A DNA stretch of 11,916 nucleotides, from assembly GCA_036477795.1 (NCBI GenBank), contig JAZGDL010000423.1, positions 1 through 11,916 on the forward strand, written 5' to 3'. Shown piece by piece: positions 1 to 6,310 of the stretch. Each line of letters starts with the position of its first letter. Positions within the stretch are counted from its first letter, which is position 1. A program made the translations under genes and the position numbers. The stretch is from JAZGDL01 sp036477795 (GTDB lineage: Bacteria > Planctomycetota > Phycisphaerae > UBA1845). The notes under the pieces were generated by a model, which was not told the origin of the DNA, did no database searches, and worked only from the letters and a program-made list of their open reading frames with translations.

Positions 1-150
1 CACGACGCCTCCCAGATCATCAAAATTATCCATCAGCGCAAGTTTCTGGATGGGCGGATGGGCAGCCCCCAAATGCGCCGAAAGTTTGACGCTTTGCTGG
101 CACGCAATGAACGGCGTATCGCCCACACGGAGAAAGGGCTGACCCCATGA
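1..150 (+). CDS. C-terminal end of an unrecognised protein (5' partial)
   Basis: An open frame enters from the left edge and ends with TGA at 148-150. It encodes the last 49 residues of a protein. The fragment is charged and probably helical (for example KIIHQRKFLDGRMG and RRKFDALLARNERRIAH), with no motif I recognise. Its stop overlaps the ATG of the isochorismatase-like gene in an ATGA arrangement, which suggests translational coupling and a shared operon. I assign no function, because the catalytic or diagnostic part lies outside the window. Confidence 0.7.
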   Translation, partial: HDASQIIKIIHQRKFLDGRMGSPQMRRKFDALLARNERRIAHTEKGLTP

Positions 151-764
151 TGAACGCAACACGGCTGGATCCGGATCGTGCGGCGCTGCTGGTGATTGAC
201 ATGCAGGCTAAGCTGCTCGGGCTCATCGAGGATCGCAACCGCATCGTCGAGGCGTCGGGCATGCTCATCGGGGGGGCCGGTTTGTTCGAGCTACCCGTGC
301 TGGTCACCGAGCAATACCCTCAAGGCATCGGCCCCACCGACTCGGAACTGTCGGCCGAATTGAAGCGCGTCGGTGCCGAGGTGCTGTGCAAAACAACTTT
401 CAGCGCTTGCGGCGACCAGGCCGTGCGCGTCAGGCTGCGCGAAATCGACCGCGAGCAGATCATCCTTTGCGGTATTGAGACTCACGTGTGCGTGCAGCAG
501 ACCGCGATGGATCTGTTGACCATGGACTATCAGGTATTCGTCTGCGCCGACGCTGTCGGCTCCCGCGGGCACCTGGATTACGATACCGCTTTGCACCGCA
601 TGCGCCGGGCGGGCGCCGCGGTGACTACGGTTGAGGCCGTGTTGTTCGAGTTATGTCAAGAGTGCGGTACACCGCGGTTCAAGGCCATGCTGGAGATCAT
701 CAAGTCGCGCGGACGATTGCCCGCTTTCCAATCCGAACCCCGACCGTCAGAGAGAGGCACCTAA
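147..764 (+). CDS. Isochorismatase-family cysteine hydrolase
   Basis: This 205-residue protein has the layout of the isochorismatase/nicotinamidase superfamily (alpha/beta hydrolases that use an Asp-Lys-Cys triad). The visible residues are D18 in LLVIDMQ, K82 in CKTTFSA and C115 in GIETHVCV, which also carries the usual cis-peptide turn. The segment VLVTEQYPQGIGPT (residues 51-64) is like the ISOC1/ISOC2 and YcaC branch rather than true isochorismatases or nicotinamidases. The substrate is therefore unknown. Length is normal for the family and it should be cytosolic. It overlaps the upstream gene by four bases and is followed after 17 bases by a zinc-ribbon gene, so it is probably in an operon. 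A second ATG lies directly after the first, so the start may be 147 or 150. The last ten residues (SEPRPSERGT) look like translation of a dispersed repeat arm rather than family sequence. Confidence 0.88.
   Translation: MMNATRLDPDRAALLVIDMQAKLLGLIEDRNRIVEASGMLIGGAGLFELPVLVTEQYPQGIGPTDSELSAELKRVGAEVLCKTTFSACGDQAVRVRLREIDREQIILCGIETHVCVQQTAMDLLTMDYQVFVCADAVGSRGHLDYDTALHRMRRAGAAVTTVEAVLFELCQECGTPRFKAMLEIIKSRGRLPAFQSEPRPSERGT
735..757 (+). repeat. Degenerate arm of a dispersed inverted repeat in a gene 3' end
   Basis: This stretch, ending five bases before the TAA of the isochorismatase-like gene, resembles the left arm of the inverted repeat at 4888-4910. Both share GA.CC.CG.CCGTCAG and a following purine-rich stretch. 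Read in frame, both give an EPRPS peptide. No matching right arm is visible downstream. The resemblance is short and may be chance. Confidence 0.35.
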
Positions 765-781
765 TCCGAAACGACTGAGAC

Positions 782-1033
782 ATGACATTTGTTGACGAAC
801 TCGACGACGATGATCGCGATTTGCCGTTGGAGCAGGACCTTGACTCCGACGACCCCGAAGATGACCTGGTAGCCTGCCCGTCGTGCGGCAATGATGTGTA
901 CGAGGATGCGGAGAAATGTCCCAACTGCGGCGACTGGATCATTACCCATTCCGGCTCCAGGCGGCTGCATTGGATTTGGGTGTTAGCCGCTGTGGCTGTG
1001 CTGGTCTCATTCATAGCCGTCTACGTTTTCTGA
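782..1033 (+). CDS. Zinc-ribbon, single-pass membrane protein
   Basis: This is an 83-residue protein in three parts. The N-terminus is very acidic (residues 5-28, mostly Asp and Glu). It is followed by a zinc ribbon with two CPxCG knuckles (C32, C35 and C46, C49). A C-terminal hydrophobic helix (about residues 63-82) follows two arginines and ends the protein, so it is probably tail-anchored with the ribbon in the cytoplasm. Proteins of this type are common in planctomycetes and have no known reaction; an adaptor role is only a guess. The ATG lies 17 bases after the preceding stop, so it is likely co-transcribed with the hydrolase. I see no strong Shine-Dalgarno sequence, which fits translational reinitiation. 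Confidence 0.8.
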   Translation: MTFVDELDDDDRDLPLEQDLDSDDPEDDLVACPSCGNDVYEDAEKCPNCGDWIITHSGSRRLHWIWVLAAVAVLVSFIAVYVF

Positions 1034-1062
1034 TCAGATTGCCCCGAACTGCGTCTTGTATT

Positions 1063-1067
1063 GGGAG
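1063..1067 (+). promoter_or_regulatory. Ribosome binding site GGGAG setting the Nudix start
   Basis: GGGAG lies six bases before the ATG at 1074. It favours that ATG over the in-frame TTG at 1056, which has no comparable site upstream. Confidence 0.6.
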
Positions 1068-1073
1068 CAGCCT

Positions 1074-1955
1074 ATGGTGAGTCAAGTCGTCGAAGGAGCC
1101 CCCTTCATCGTGCAAGCCACGGGGCGGTTCAGCCCGGATGACGTCACGGTAGTATGGGAAGACATCAGACGCCGCACTAACCCGGAGATTGAAGCTGCGA
1201 TCGAAAAGACCTGGCGGGATAAGCAGGACGAAGCCACCAGGTTTAACCGCTTGCTCTACAACAGTGTGCTCGGCCGACTCAGCGGCGCTGCCATTGATGA
1301 TCAGAGACTCGTGCTCCGGTTGGGTGAGACCGACTACCGCGACTTCGTGGGGACCAACCTGTTCAACGCAGGCCTGGTGCGGGTTTACGGTGAACCTTTC
1401 TTGGCCAACGCGCTGGGGACGTCAGCCACGATCGTCACGTCAGACGGATACATTCTTTACGGCCGACGAAACGATCGCGTCATTTACCACGCCGGATACC
1501 TGCACACCTTCGGTGGCACCCTTGAACCGGCAGACCGGTTGCCTGACCGCACCTACGACTTGTTTGGCGCCATCCGAAGAGAGCTGCACGAAGAGACCCA
1601 CCTGAAGGACGAAGAGATCGTGGACCTGGTCTGCACGGGCCTGGTCCGAGACGTTGATACGTTGCAGCCGGAGTTGTTGTTTGACGCCCATGTAGGTCTC
1701 ACGCGCAACGAAGTTCTCTCGCGTTTCGATCCCGACACGGATGAAGAACATACCGCCATTGAAGCGTGCCACGATCTACCGGAAGCCATTGTTCCCTTTA
1801 TCCAACGCTCGCAACCGGTTGTGCCGGTGGCTGTCGCTGCCATGATGCTGCACGGGGCGGCCAACTGGGGCCGTGACTGGTACGAAAACACCTCGTACGT
1901 TTTGTTCGGCGAACTGCCACCGCTAGAGACTGGCCGCAGGCCCCATCCTCTCTGA
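1074..1955 (+). CDS. Nudix hydrolase-family protein, NUDT22-like
   Basis: This is a 293-residue protein. A Nudix helix is visible at about residues 169-175 (RELHEET), giving the REx2EE metal-binding core. It is preceded by a glycine pair in FGGTLEP (147-151). The distance between glycine and helix is about seven residues longer than in the canonical GX5EX7REUXEE box. A stretched loop after GG.LEP and a long N-terminal domain recall the Nudix 9/NUDT22 group, whose human member cleaves UDP-glucose. That substrate is an inference here. The ATG at 1074 has a good Shine-Dalgarno site; a longer reading begins at TTG 1056. It is the last gene of the first plus-strand cluster, 40 bases after the zinc-ribbon gene. 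It should be cytosolic, since no signal or membrane segment is seen. Confidence 0.8.
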   Translation: MVSQVVEGAPFIVQATGRFSPDDVTVVWEDIRRRTNPEIEAAIEKTWRDKQDEATRFNRLLYNSVLGRLSGAAIDDQRLVLRLGETDYRDFVGTNLFNAGLVRVYGEPFLANALGTSATIVTSDGYILYGRRNDRVIYHAGYLHTFGGTLEPADRLPDRTYDLFGAIRRELHEETHLKDEEIVDLVCTGLVRDVDTLQPELLFDAHVGLTRNEVLSRFDPDTDEEHTAIEACHDLPEAIVPFIQRSQPVVPVAVAAMMLHGAANWGRDWYENTSYVLFGELPPLETGRRPHPL

Positions 1956-2014
1956 GGGTGGCGGACTGACTCGGAGAGGGAACTAGATCCGTGACAGAAT
2001 CGACGTGTGGGGTG

Positions 2015-2273
2015 GCAGGCTGAAGGCCTGCTCGGTAATAGCCGGGGGCAAGCGTAGCGCCGCCCCCGGATGGCGCCGCCACCGCCCCACCCGACCCTGA
2101 AAGGGTCGTATATTCTCTGCGGCGTGTGCGACGGGACGTTTATGCGACCCCTACAGGGTCGAATGAAACGGGTGTTGGGGTTACCGTGGGCGGCGTCCCG
2201 CCTCGGCGGAACTTGCCCACGGCTACTGTAGGTCAGCCTTTCAGGCTGTATCAGCGTGCGGCGCTGAAGCCGC
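2015..2273. repeat. Cluster of short hairpins, several with CTGAA or TTCAG apices
   Basis: This lies in the 449-base gene-free stretch 1956-2404. At least seven stems follow each other: 2015-2031 (GCAGGC/GCCTGC, loop tgaag), 2042-2069 (CCGGGGGC/GCCCCCGG), 2092-2108 (CGACCCT/AGGGTCG, loop gaa), 2145-2161 (CGACCC/GGGTCG, loop ctaca), 2184-2222 (CCGTGGGC/GCCCACGG), 2234-2248 (CAGCCT/AGGCTG, loop ttc) and 2258-2273 (GCGGC/GCCGC, loop gctgaa). The open reading frame through this block is a by-product of repeat sequence. It is probably a composite of dispersed intergenic elements. A role in transcript ends or in sigma-factor expression is possible but not shown. Confidence 0.6.
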
Positions 2274-2392
2274 CGGAAGTGTCACACGGACCCTACCGCA
2301 ACTCCAACCTCTCCCACGGCTTACGGAGACGACGCCAACCCGTTATGCTCACGGGTGTCGCATTGCTCGCTGAATCTCGGATTACACCCCAC

Positions 2393-2397
2393 AGGGA
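2393..2397 (+). promoter_or_regulatory. Ribosome binding site AGGGA setting the sigma factor start
   Basis: AGGGA is placed seven bases before GTG 2405. The other in-frame starts (ATG 2345 and upstream) have no such site, and their codons would run through repeat DNA. Confidence 0.55.
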
Positions 2398-2404
2398 ACC
2401 CGGC

Positions 2405-3007
2405 GTGACCGAACGCGAACTCATCCAGCGGTGTCGCGACAGAGACCGTGAAGCACAGCGCGAGGCCTATGCTCGGACCTGCCGGCAGATCTACCGGTTG
2501 CTGATCAGAATGACGGGCAACGAGGACGACGCGTTGGATCTGACCCAGGAGACCTATGTGCGGGCGTTCTCCCGGATACATGAATTTGACGGGCGTTCCA
2601 CTCTTGCTACGTGGCTCTATCGGATCGCGTTCAACCAAGCCCTTCAGCTTCTCAGGGGTGCCGACAAAACAAAGTCAAAGTTGCGCCTCTTAGCGGCTGA
2701 AGACCGCGCTGAGTCTTCTGAGATCAGCCACACAACCCGTCTTGACGTGAACGATGCGTTGGCCACGCTGAAACCCGCGGACCGGGCCATACTGCTGCTG
2801 CGCTACCAGGAAGGCCTGGACTACCGGGCCATCGCCGAGACCATGGGCAGCACCATGGGGACGGTAGCCTCGCGGCTCAACCGTGCCCGAAGCCGGTTGC
2901 GTGAATTGTTACAAAAAAGTTACGAATTTCGGGAAGGAACGACAGCCGCTGATCATCCAAAGAATGTACGGGGCGTTTCGGTGAAGGAAGGCCCCCAAGC
3001 AGACTAG
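2405..3007 (+). CDS. RNA polymerase sigma factor, ECF (sigma-70 family)
   Basis: From the GTG at 2405 this is a 200-residue ECF sigma factor. Region 2 spans about residues 20-86, with the DLTQETYVRAF core (45-55) and FDGRSTLATWLYRIAFN for -10 recognition and melting. A variable linker follows (87-113). Region 4 spans about 116-168, with LKPADRAILLLRY.EGLDYRAIA and a helix-turn-helix ending in VASRLNRARSRLRELL. A basic tail of about 30 residues comes after region 4. The frame is open upstream to 2126, but that part translates hairpin repeats. The anti-sigma gene begins 18 bases downstream, so the two are almost certainly co-expressed and the sigma factor is held inactive by its neighbour. Many such pairs control their own promoter; I could not identify a confident promoter motif. 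Confidence 0.93.
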   Translation: MTERELIQRCRDRDREAQREAYARTCRQIYRLLIRMTGNEDDALDLTQETYVRAFSRIHEFDGRSTLATWLYRIAFNQALQLLRGADKTKSKLRLLAAEDRAESSEISHTTRLDVNDALATLKPADRAILLLRYQEGLDYRAIAETMGSTMGTVASRLNRARSRLRELLQKSYEFREGTTAADHPKNVRGVSVKEGPQAD

Positions 3008-3025
3008 CTGTCAGGTACGCACGTC

Positions 3026-3877
3026 ATGGATTGTGAGCGCATTCAAGCACAACTGGGGCTGTATTTGGACGAGGAGATGGCCTCGGACCAGCGCCGGGAG
3101 GTGGAGGAGCATCTCGCGGGGTGCCCAGCTTGCTCCGCCGAGTTGGGCGAGCTTCGGGCGCTTGTTTCCGAATTGGCCGGGCATGCGGACGTGCCAGTGC
3201 CGGACGCTGTGTGGTCCGCAATCGAGCGCCGGCTGGATGTTGAGCCCGCCCGGAGCCCTCGAACGGCCGACGTCCCGTTCTTTCGCATGCCCATAGCGAA
3301 GGTCGCAGCGGTGATCCTCGCTGTAGGGCTGGGTCTGTTAGCTCTTGCCTGGCCTGAGGGCGGAGTGAGCAAGGCGCTGGCGTCGGAGGTCAACTTCAGC
3401 GTGCTCTTGGACGCCCTGCCCGTCGATGCCCGGAAGGCGTTTACAAAGTTCCTGGTGCTTTACGATGCTCAGAAGAGCTCACCTTTCAGAGCCAGACAAT
3501 ACGCCCCAGGTCTCAACTTCGACCTTCCCAACGATTTACCGGGCGGGTTCCGGCTTGAAACGGTCTACCTGCTACGGTTCGGAGATCGTCCCGGTATCGC
3601 CGCCACCTACGGCCGCGACGATGATTTCCTCGGCGTCGTTTTCCACCGGCCGGTCCAGCGAGAGAACTTCGGAAGGCACAAGGACTACCCCTGCGTTATC
3701 GGCAAGCACAGAGGGCACAAGGTCTCGATTGGTGAATGGAGGCTGGTACACCTCACCGGCCCGACGACCTGCCATTGCGTCCTGAGCAGGCTCAATGAGC
3801 ACACCGAGCTTCCGGCGATAATGGCCGCGGTCGCCCCCATGCTGTCAGCCTCATCGCCCCACGGCCACGGCCGTTGA
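3026..3877 (+). CDS. Membrane-anchored zinc-finger anti-sigma factor
   Basis: This is a 283-residue protein. The N-terminal zinc-finger domain of ZAS/zf-HC2 type shows C3, H29, C33 and C36 (HLAGCPAC), the metal-binding set of anti-sigma factors that clamp ECF sigma factors in the cytoplasm. One transmembrane helix lies at about residues 89-109. The remaining roughly 170 residues would be outside the membrane. I do not recognise that domain as a named family; it holds three cysteines, C223 and the pair C249 and C251 in TTCHC, which might sense redox state or metal. The gene follows the sigma factor by 18 bases, as expected for a regulatory pair. The signal sensed and the regulon are unknown. 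Confidence 0.88.
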   Translation: MDCERIQAQLGLYLDEEMASDQRREVEEHLAGCPACSAELGELRALVSELAGHADVPVPDAVWSAIERRLDVEPARSPRTADVPFFRMPIAKVAAVILAVGLGLLALAWPEGGVSKALASEVNFSVLLDALPVDARKAFTKFLVLYDAQKSSPFRARQYAPGLNFDLPNDLPGGFRLETVYLLRFGDRPGIAATYGRDDDFLGVVFHRPVQRENFGRHKDYPCVIGKHRGHKVSIGEWRLVHLTGPTTCHCVLSRLNEHTELPAIMAAVAPMLSASSPHGHGR

Positions 3878-3882
3878 GGGGC
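3856..3882 (+). other. Hairpin overlapping the anti-sigma stop codon
   Basis: GCCCC pairs with GGGGC around an inner ACGGC/GCCGT stem, and the TGA at 3875-3877 lies in the structure. No T-run follows, so it is not a standard intrinsic terminator. It may still stabilise or end the transcript. Confidence 0.35.
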
Positions 3883-3895
3883 AGCACCGGTGGTG

Positions 3896-3967
3896 GAATG
3901 GCGAATGGCGAATGGCGAATTCAGAAAGGGGATCGATTCATCATTCGCCATTAGCAATTCGCTATTC
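3896..3967. repeat. Imperfect inverted repeat built from GAATGGC units
   Basis: The left arm (3896-3922) is three and a half copies of GAATGGC with a spacer A or T. The right arm (3943-3967) is the near complement, with ATTCGCCATTAGCAATTC as its core. The loop is about 20 bases. It lies just after the sigma/anti-sigma pair. Repeats of this appearance are often dispersed in intergenic DNA; copy number elsewhere cannot be judged from one window. Confidence 0.65.
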
Positions 3968-3981
3968 GGGTGGGATAGGGG

Positions 3982-4315
3982 TAGGGAAGACCGGTTGCCC
4001 GGTCTCCCTGATTCATGTACCCGACCTTCCCATCGTTCCGTCGCCAACCACCTGACGCGCCCCAGTATCGCTTTATCACGCTGCCCCTCAGCGTGCTGGG
4101 CTTCCTGCCATTGGCAGGTCGGGGCTTCGCCGTTAGCCAGCCAGTTCGCCGCTGCGCCCGGCCGACTCGCGTTCGTCATCCTACGGACCGACAGTTCACC
4201 TCCGGTTGCTCTCCACCCCGCCTCACGGCGACGCAGTTACCTTCAGTTACAGGCCGGAGAGCGTATGCCTGGAGGGGACTTGCACCCCTCTGATCGAGTA
4301 CACTCTCAGGCGCAC
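3982..4315 (-). ncRNA. Probable 5' fragment of a group II intron
   Basis: Read on the minus strand from 4315, the sequence starts GTGCGCC, the usual group II 5' end. The segment GAGGGGTGCAAGTCCCCTC (4271-4289) is typical of domain I hairpins in bacterial group II introns. Further structured sequence follows (GTAACTGAAGGTAACTGCG, GGATGACGAACGCGAGTCGG), ending in a hairpin at 3984-4008 (GACCGG/CCGGTC). No maturase gene and no domain V (GAGC...GAAA...GTTC) is seen before the repeat at 3967. It therefore looks truncated after domain I. The open frame on the opposite strand here (4015-4293) is probably spurious. The assignment rests on sequence memory and motif form, not on a covariance search. 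Confidence 0.5.
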
Positions 4316-4318
4316 TGG

Positions 4319-4339
4319 CCCACGTCTTTGGACGTAGGG
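4319..4339. other. Hairpin directly before the intron-like 5' end
   Basis: CCCACGTC pairs with GACGT(A)GGG with a single bulged base. On the minus strand this stem ends four bases before GTGCG at 4315. That position resembles insertion of class C group II introns just downstream of terminator-like hairpins. Confidence 0.4.
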
Positions 4340-4381
4340 GAAGCGATGAGTGCATGCGAGCAATGTTGGCACCTGATCATC

Positions 4382-4414
4382 GTGTGCCCCACCTCCAAAG
4401 GAGATGGGCCACAC
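4382..4414. other. Stable 15-base-pair-arm hairpin
   Basis: Two 15-base arms (4382-4396 and 4400-4414) enclose an AAA loop and match at 13 of 15 positions. The core is CCACCTCC/GGAGATGG. No T-run follows on either side. It may be a transcript-end structure or another dispersed palindrome. Confidence 0.5.
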
Positions 4415-4442
4415 CGCCGGAGATAGGAATCGGCTTCGGGAG

Positions 4443-4496
4443 GGTGCGAGAAGGGATTCTCGCACCAGCGTCTCGCACCAGCGTCTCGCATCAGCG
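4443..4496 (+). repeat. GGTGCGAGAA palindrome, copy 1, with 13-base tandem tail
   Basis: The arms GGTGCGAGAA and TTCTCGCACC (4443-4466) pair perfectly around GGGA. The unit TCTCGCACCAGCG then occurs three times head to tail (4458-4470, 4471-4483, 4484-4496; the last has one change). The same palindrome occurs at 8354-8377 (opposite orientation) and 11126-11149. Confidence 0.85.
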
Positions 4497-4542
4497 TTGA
4501 TACCGTTCGGGGTGGAGGCAGCCGGCGGTCAAAGCGTCCGCG

Positions 4543-4815
4543 TCAGCCAAGAGGGCTGGCCAGGTACGCTCGGTGGCAAGTTGCGCAGAGATCAAACCGC
4601 ATGCTGCGATAGGTCTGATCCTCGATCTGGTCGGGGTCGGCGTTGTTCAGACTCTCGATGAGGCGTGTGATCTGCTCCGAGCGGTCGCGGTCGGCATCAT
4701 CCTGGGCCAGCTCAATCGAGCCTGCGGCTGCGAAAGCTTCTATCCTGACGATGAACCGCTGTGCGTCATTCGGTGCCAGCAACGCCCCGCACCGGTCACA
4801 TTCGAATCGGATCAC
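4543..4815 (-). CDS. Small zinc-binding protein with two CxxC pairs
   Basis: This 90-residue protein starts at GTG 4815 with IRFECDRCG and ends ASPLG. C6 and C9 near the N-terminus and C77 and C80 near the C-terminus (DLCATCHR) would jointly bind one zinc, bringing the two ends together as a ribbon. The middle (about 38-62) is acidic and helical. A clear GGAAGGGG ribosome binding site lies seven bases upstream, which supports the GTG start. Similar small proteins seem usual in planctomycetes, with no known function. It is probably cytosolic. It lies downstream of the aminotransferase on the same strand, but the 246-base gap holding an inverted repeat argues against tight coupling. Confidence 0.8.
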   Translation of the reverse strand: MIRFECDRCGALLAPNDAQRFIVRIEAFAAAGSIELAQDDADRDRSEQITRLIESLNNADPDQIEDQTYRSMRFDLCATCHRAYLASPLG

Positions 4816-4822
4816 GACTACA

Positions 4823-4830
4823 CCCCTTCC
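4823..4830 (-). promoter_or_regulatory. Ribosome binding site GGAAGGGG for a GTG start
   Basis: On the minus strand GGAAGGGG precedes GTG 4815 by seven bases. It decides this non-ATG start. Confidence 0.6.
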
Positions 4831-4871
4831 ATTCGGCCCGGATCAAGCGCTCAGGACAATCGTATTCAAAA

Positions 4872-4979
4872 GGACTCTAACAAGACCGAGCCGCGCCCGT
4901 CAGGAAGCGGGAAAATCGTCAGGCGTCGACCGCTCCCTTACGGTCGCGGCTCTGATTTCACCCCGTTTTGTTAGAGTCC
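4872..4979. repeat. Nested inverted repeat with perfect 12-base outer ends
   Basis: The outer ends GGACTCTAACAA (4872-4883) and TTGTTAGAGTCC (4968-4979) are perfect complements. Inside are 23-base arms (4888-4910 and 4930-4952) beginning GAGCCGCG and ending CGCGGCTC, with three mismatches. The whole is about 108 bases and carries no gene. It lies between two minus-strand genes, where it could end the aminotransferase transcript. The terminal-repeat organisation resembles a small non-autonomous element; flanking direct repeats are not evident. Confidence 0.8.
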
Positions 4980-5021
4980 CTAAAGGATGGTCCGCGGGCA
5001 AGCGCCGACCTGGGCACCCGG

Positions 5022-5047
5022 GCGCCGCCCACAAGGGGCAGCGCTAC
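5022..5047. repeat. Diverged half-copy of the 6311-6378 repeat
   Basis: This 26-base stretch matches 6351-6376 with three differences; CCCACAAGGGG and GCGCTAC are shared. It lies 14 bases past the aminotransferase stop. The other repeat copy lies upstream of the same gene, so the gene is bracketed. Confidence 0.6.
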
Positions 5048-5061
5048 TTGACGCCCGTGCT

Positions 5062-6201
5062 TCATGCGCTTTCGGCGAAGACCCGCTGCGCGGCGGCGAC
5101 GCCGACACCGGGTTCGAGCCTGTAACCCTGCTCCAAAAGTGACAGCTCAATGGCACTGATCACGCCGAGAGCGTCGAACTGGTCAAGATAGCCCATGTGC
5201 CCGATACGGATGATCTTGCCCTTGAGGTGGTCCTGGCCGCCGGCGATCTGCATGCCGTGCCTGGCACGCATGGTCTTGCGGAGAGCGGGTTCGTCAACGC
5301 CGTCGGGCATAATCAGGGCCGTGACCGAATCGACCGGGTCAGCAGCGAAAACCTTCATGCCCATGGCCACGGCGGCTTCACGGGTGGCCCGGGCGTATGC
5401 GGCGGTTCGTTTCCAGATCGACTCCACACCCTCCTCCCTGATGTGACGCAATACGATTTGGGCGCCTCTGATCATCACGTTGGCCGGCGTGTAGGGCGTA
5501 TCGAAGTTGTCGAGCGCTTTGCGGTAGGCTTTGAGGTTGTTGTAGAACAACGGCGCGGTCCCGCTGTCGATCCGCTTCCACGCCCGATCATTCACTCCGA
5601 CGAAACCGAGGCCCGGGGGCAGCATGAGGGCCTTTTGCGAACCGGTGATGAGCACGTCGATGCCCCATTCGTCCATCTTGACGGGGATGGCTGCCACCGC
5701 GGTGATGCCGTCGACGATAAGCAGCAGATCCCGCCGGCGGGTCAGCTCGGCGATGGCGTGGACATCGCTGACCGCGGCGGTCGAGGTCTCGCTGTGGGTG
5801 ACGATGACGGTGTCGATGTCGCCGTCCTGGTCGAGCATCTTGGCGACGCCGTCAGCTTTGAAGCCGTGGCCCCAGTCGAGTTCGTATTTGGTGTTGGCAA
5901 TGTTGAACGCGTCACACATTTTGCCCCATCGCTCGCCGAATTTCCCGGAGCGGCATACCAGGGCTTTGTGGCCCTGAGGCAGGCAGGAGACGATAGCCGC
6001 TTCAGCGGCGGCGGTTCCGCTGCCCGTGACGGTGAGACAGGTTCCGCTGGTACCCAACAGGTATTGCAGATTTCCGGTGACATCCTTGAGCATGGCCCGG
6101 AATTGGGCGGTTCGATGGTGGTCGATGGGCTGGGCCATCGCCAGGAGCACCTCTTCAGGGACCATCGCGGGGCCCGGGGTGAAAAGACGAAGTTTTTTCA
6201 T
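5062..6201 (-). CDS. Class V aminotransferase, alanine-glyoxylate/serine-pyruvate type
   Basis: This 379-residue PLP enzyme belongs to the fold-type I, class V group (alanine-glyoxylate and serine-pyruvate transaminases, some acting on phosphoserine). It opens with KKLRLFTPGPAMVPEEV, the usual N-terminal signature. TGSGTAAAEA (59-68) binds the cofactor phosphate, HSETSTA (136-142) is typical of the family, D164 in LIVDGITA pairs with the pyridine nitrogen, and K190 in TGSQKALMLPPG is the expected Schiff-base lysine. R357-region sequence GKIIRIGHMG near the C-terminus gives the substrate carboxylate arginine. ATG 6201 is preceded by GGAAGGGAG at eight bases; the frame stays open upstream to 6363 but through a repeat. 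It is cytosolic. Exact substrates cannot be settled; no serine-pathway neighbour is in the window. Confidence 0.92.
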   Translation of the reverse strand: MKKLRLFTPGPAMVPEEVLLAMAQPIDHHRTAQFRAMLKDVTGNLQYLLGTSGTCLTVTGSGTAAAEAAIVSCLPQGHKALVCRSGKFGERWGKMCDAFNIANTKYELDWGHGFKADGVAKMLDQDGDIDTVIVTHSETSTAAVSDVHAIAELTRRRDLLLIVDGITAVAAIPVKMDEWGIDVLITGSQKALMLPPGLGFVGVNDRAWKRIDSGTAPLFYNNLKAYRKALDNFDTPYTPANVMIRGAQIVLRHIREEGVESIWKRTAAYARATREAAVAMGMKVFAADPVDSVTALIMPDGVDEPALRKTMRARHGMQIAGGQDHLKGKIIRIGHMGYLDQFDALGVISAIELSLLEQGYRLEPGVGVAAAQRVFAESA

Positions 6202-6209
6202 GGCGCTGA

Positions 6210-6218
6210 CTCCCTTCC
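6210..6218 (-). promoter_or_regulatory. Ribosome binding site GGAAGGGAG for the aminotransferase
   Basis: It is located eight bases before ATG 6201 on the minus strand. It rules against the much longer frame that opens at 6363. Confidence 0.6.
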
Positions 6219-6310
6219 AAGCGCGGCTTGCATGGGAAACGTAAGCTCGGGCATTATACGAGGCCCCAGCCGGACCGCAACGCGGGTACGTGTTTAGCCC
6301 ACGGCAACCG

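Noticed and set aside
2126..2404. 93-codon N-terminal extension of the sigma factor frame
   Set aside because: It translates the hairpin array, and GTG 2405 has a proper ribosome site and begins at the usual ECF N-terminus.
3984..4008. Intrinsic terminator
   Set aside because: The stem is strong, but no T-run follows on either strand; it fits better as part of the intron fragment.
4015..4293. 92-residue plus-strand frame ending GRRAYAWRGLAPL
   Set aside because: It lies opposite the intron-like RNA, and its composition reflects structured RNA rather than protein.
4443..4496. CRISPR array
   Set aside because: The units are 13 bases, directly abutting, with no unique spacers and no cas genes.
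5197..6297. 366-residue plus-strand frame opposite the aminotransferase
   Set aside because: It is a shadow of a strongly recognised minus-strand enzyme in GC-rich DNA.
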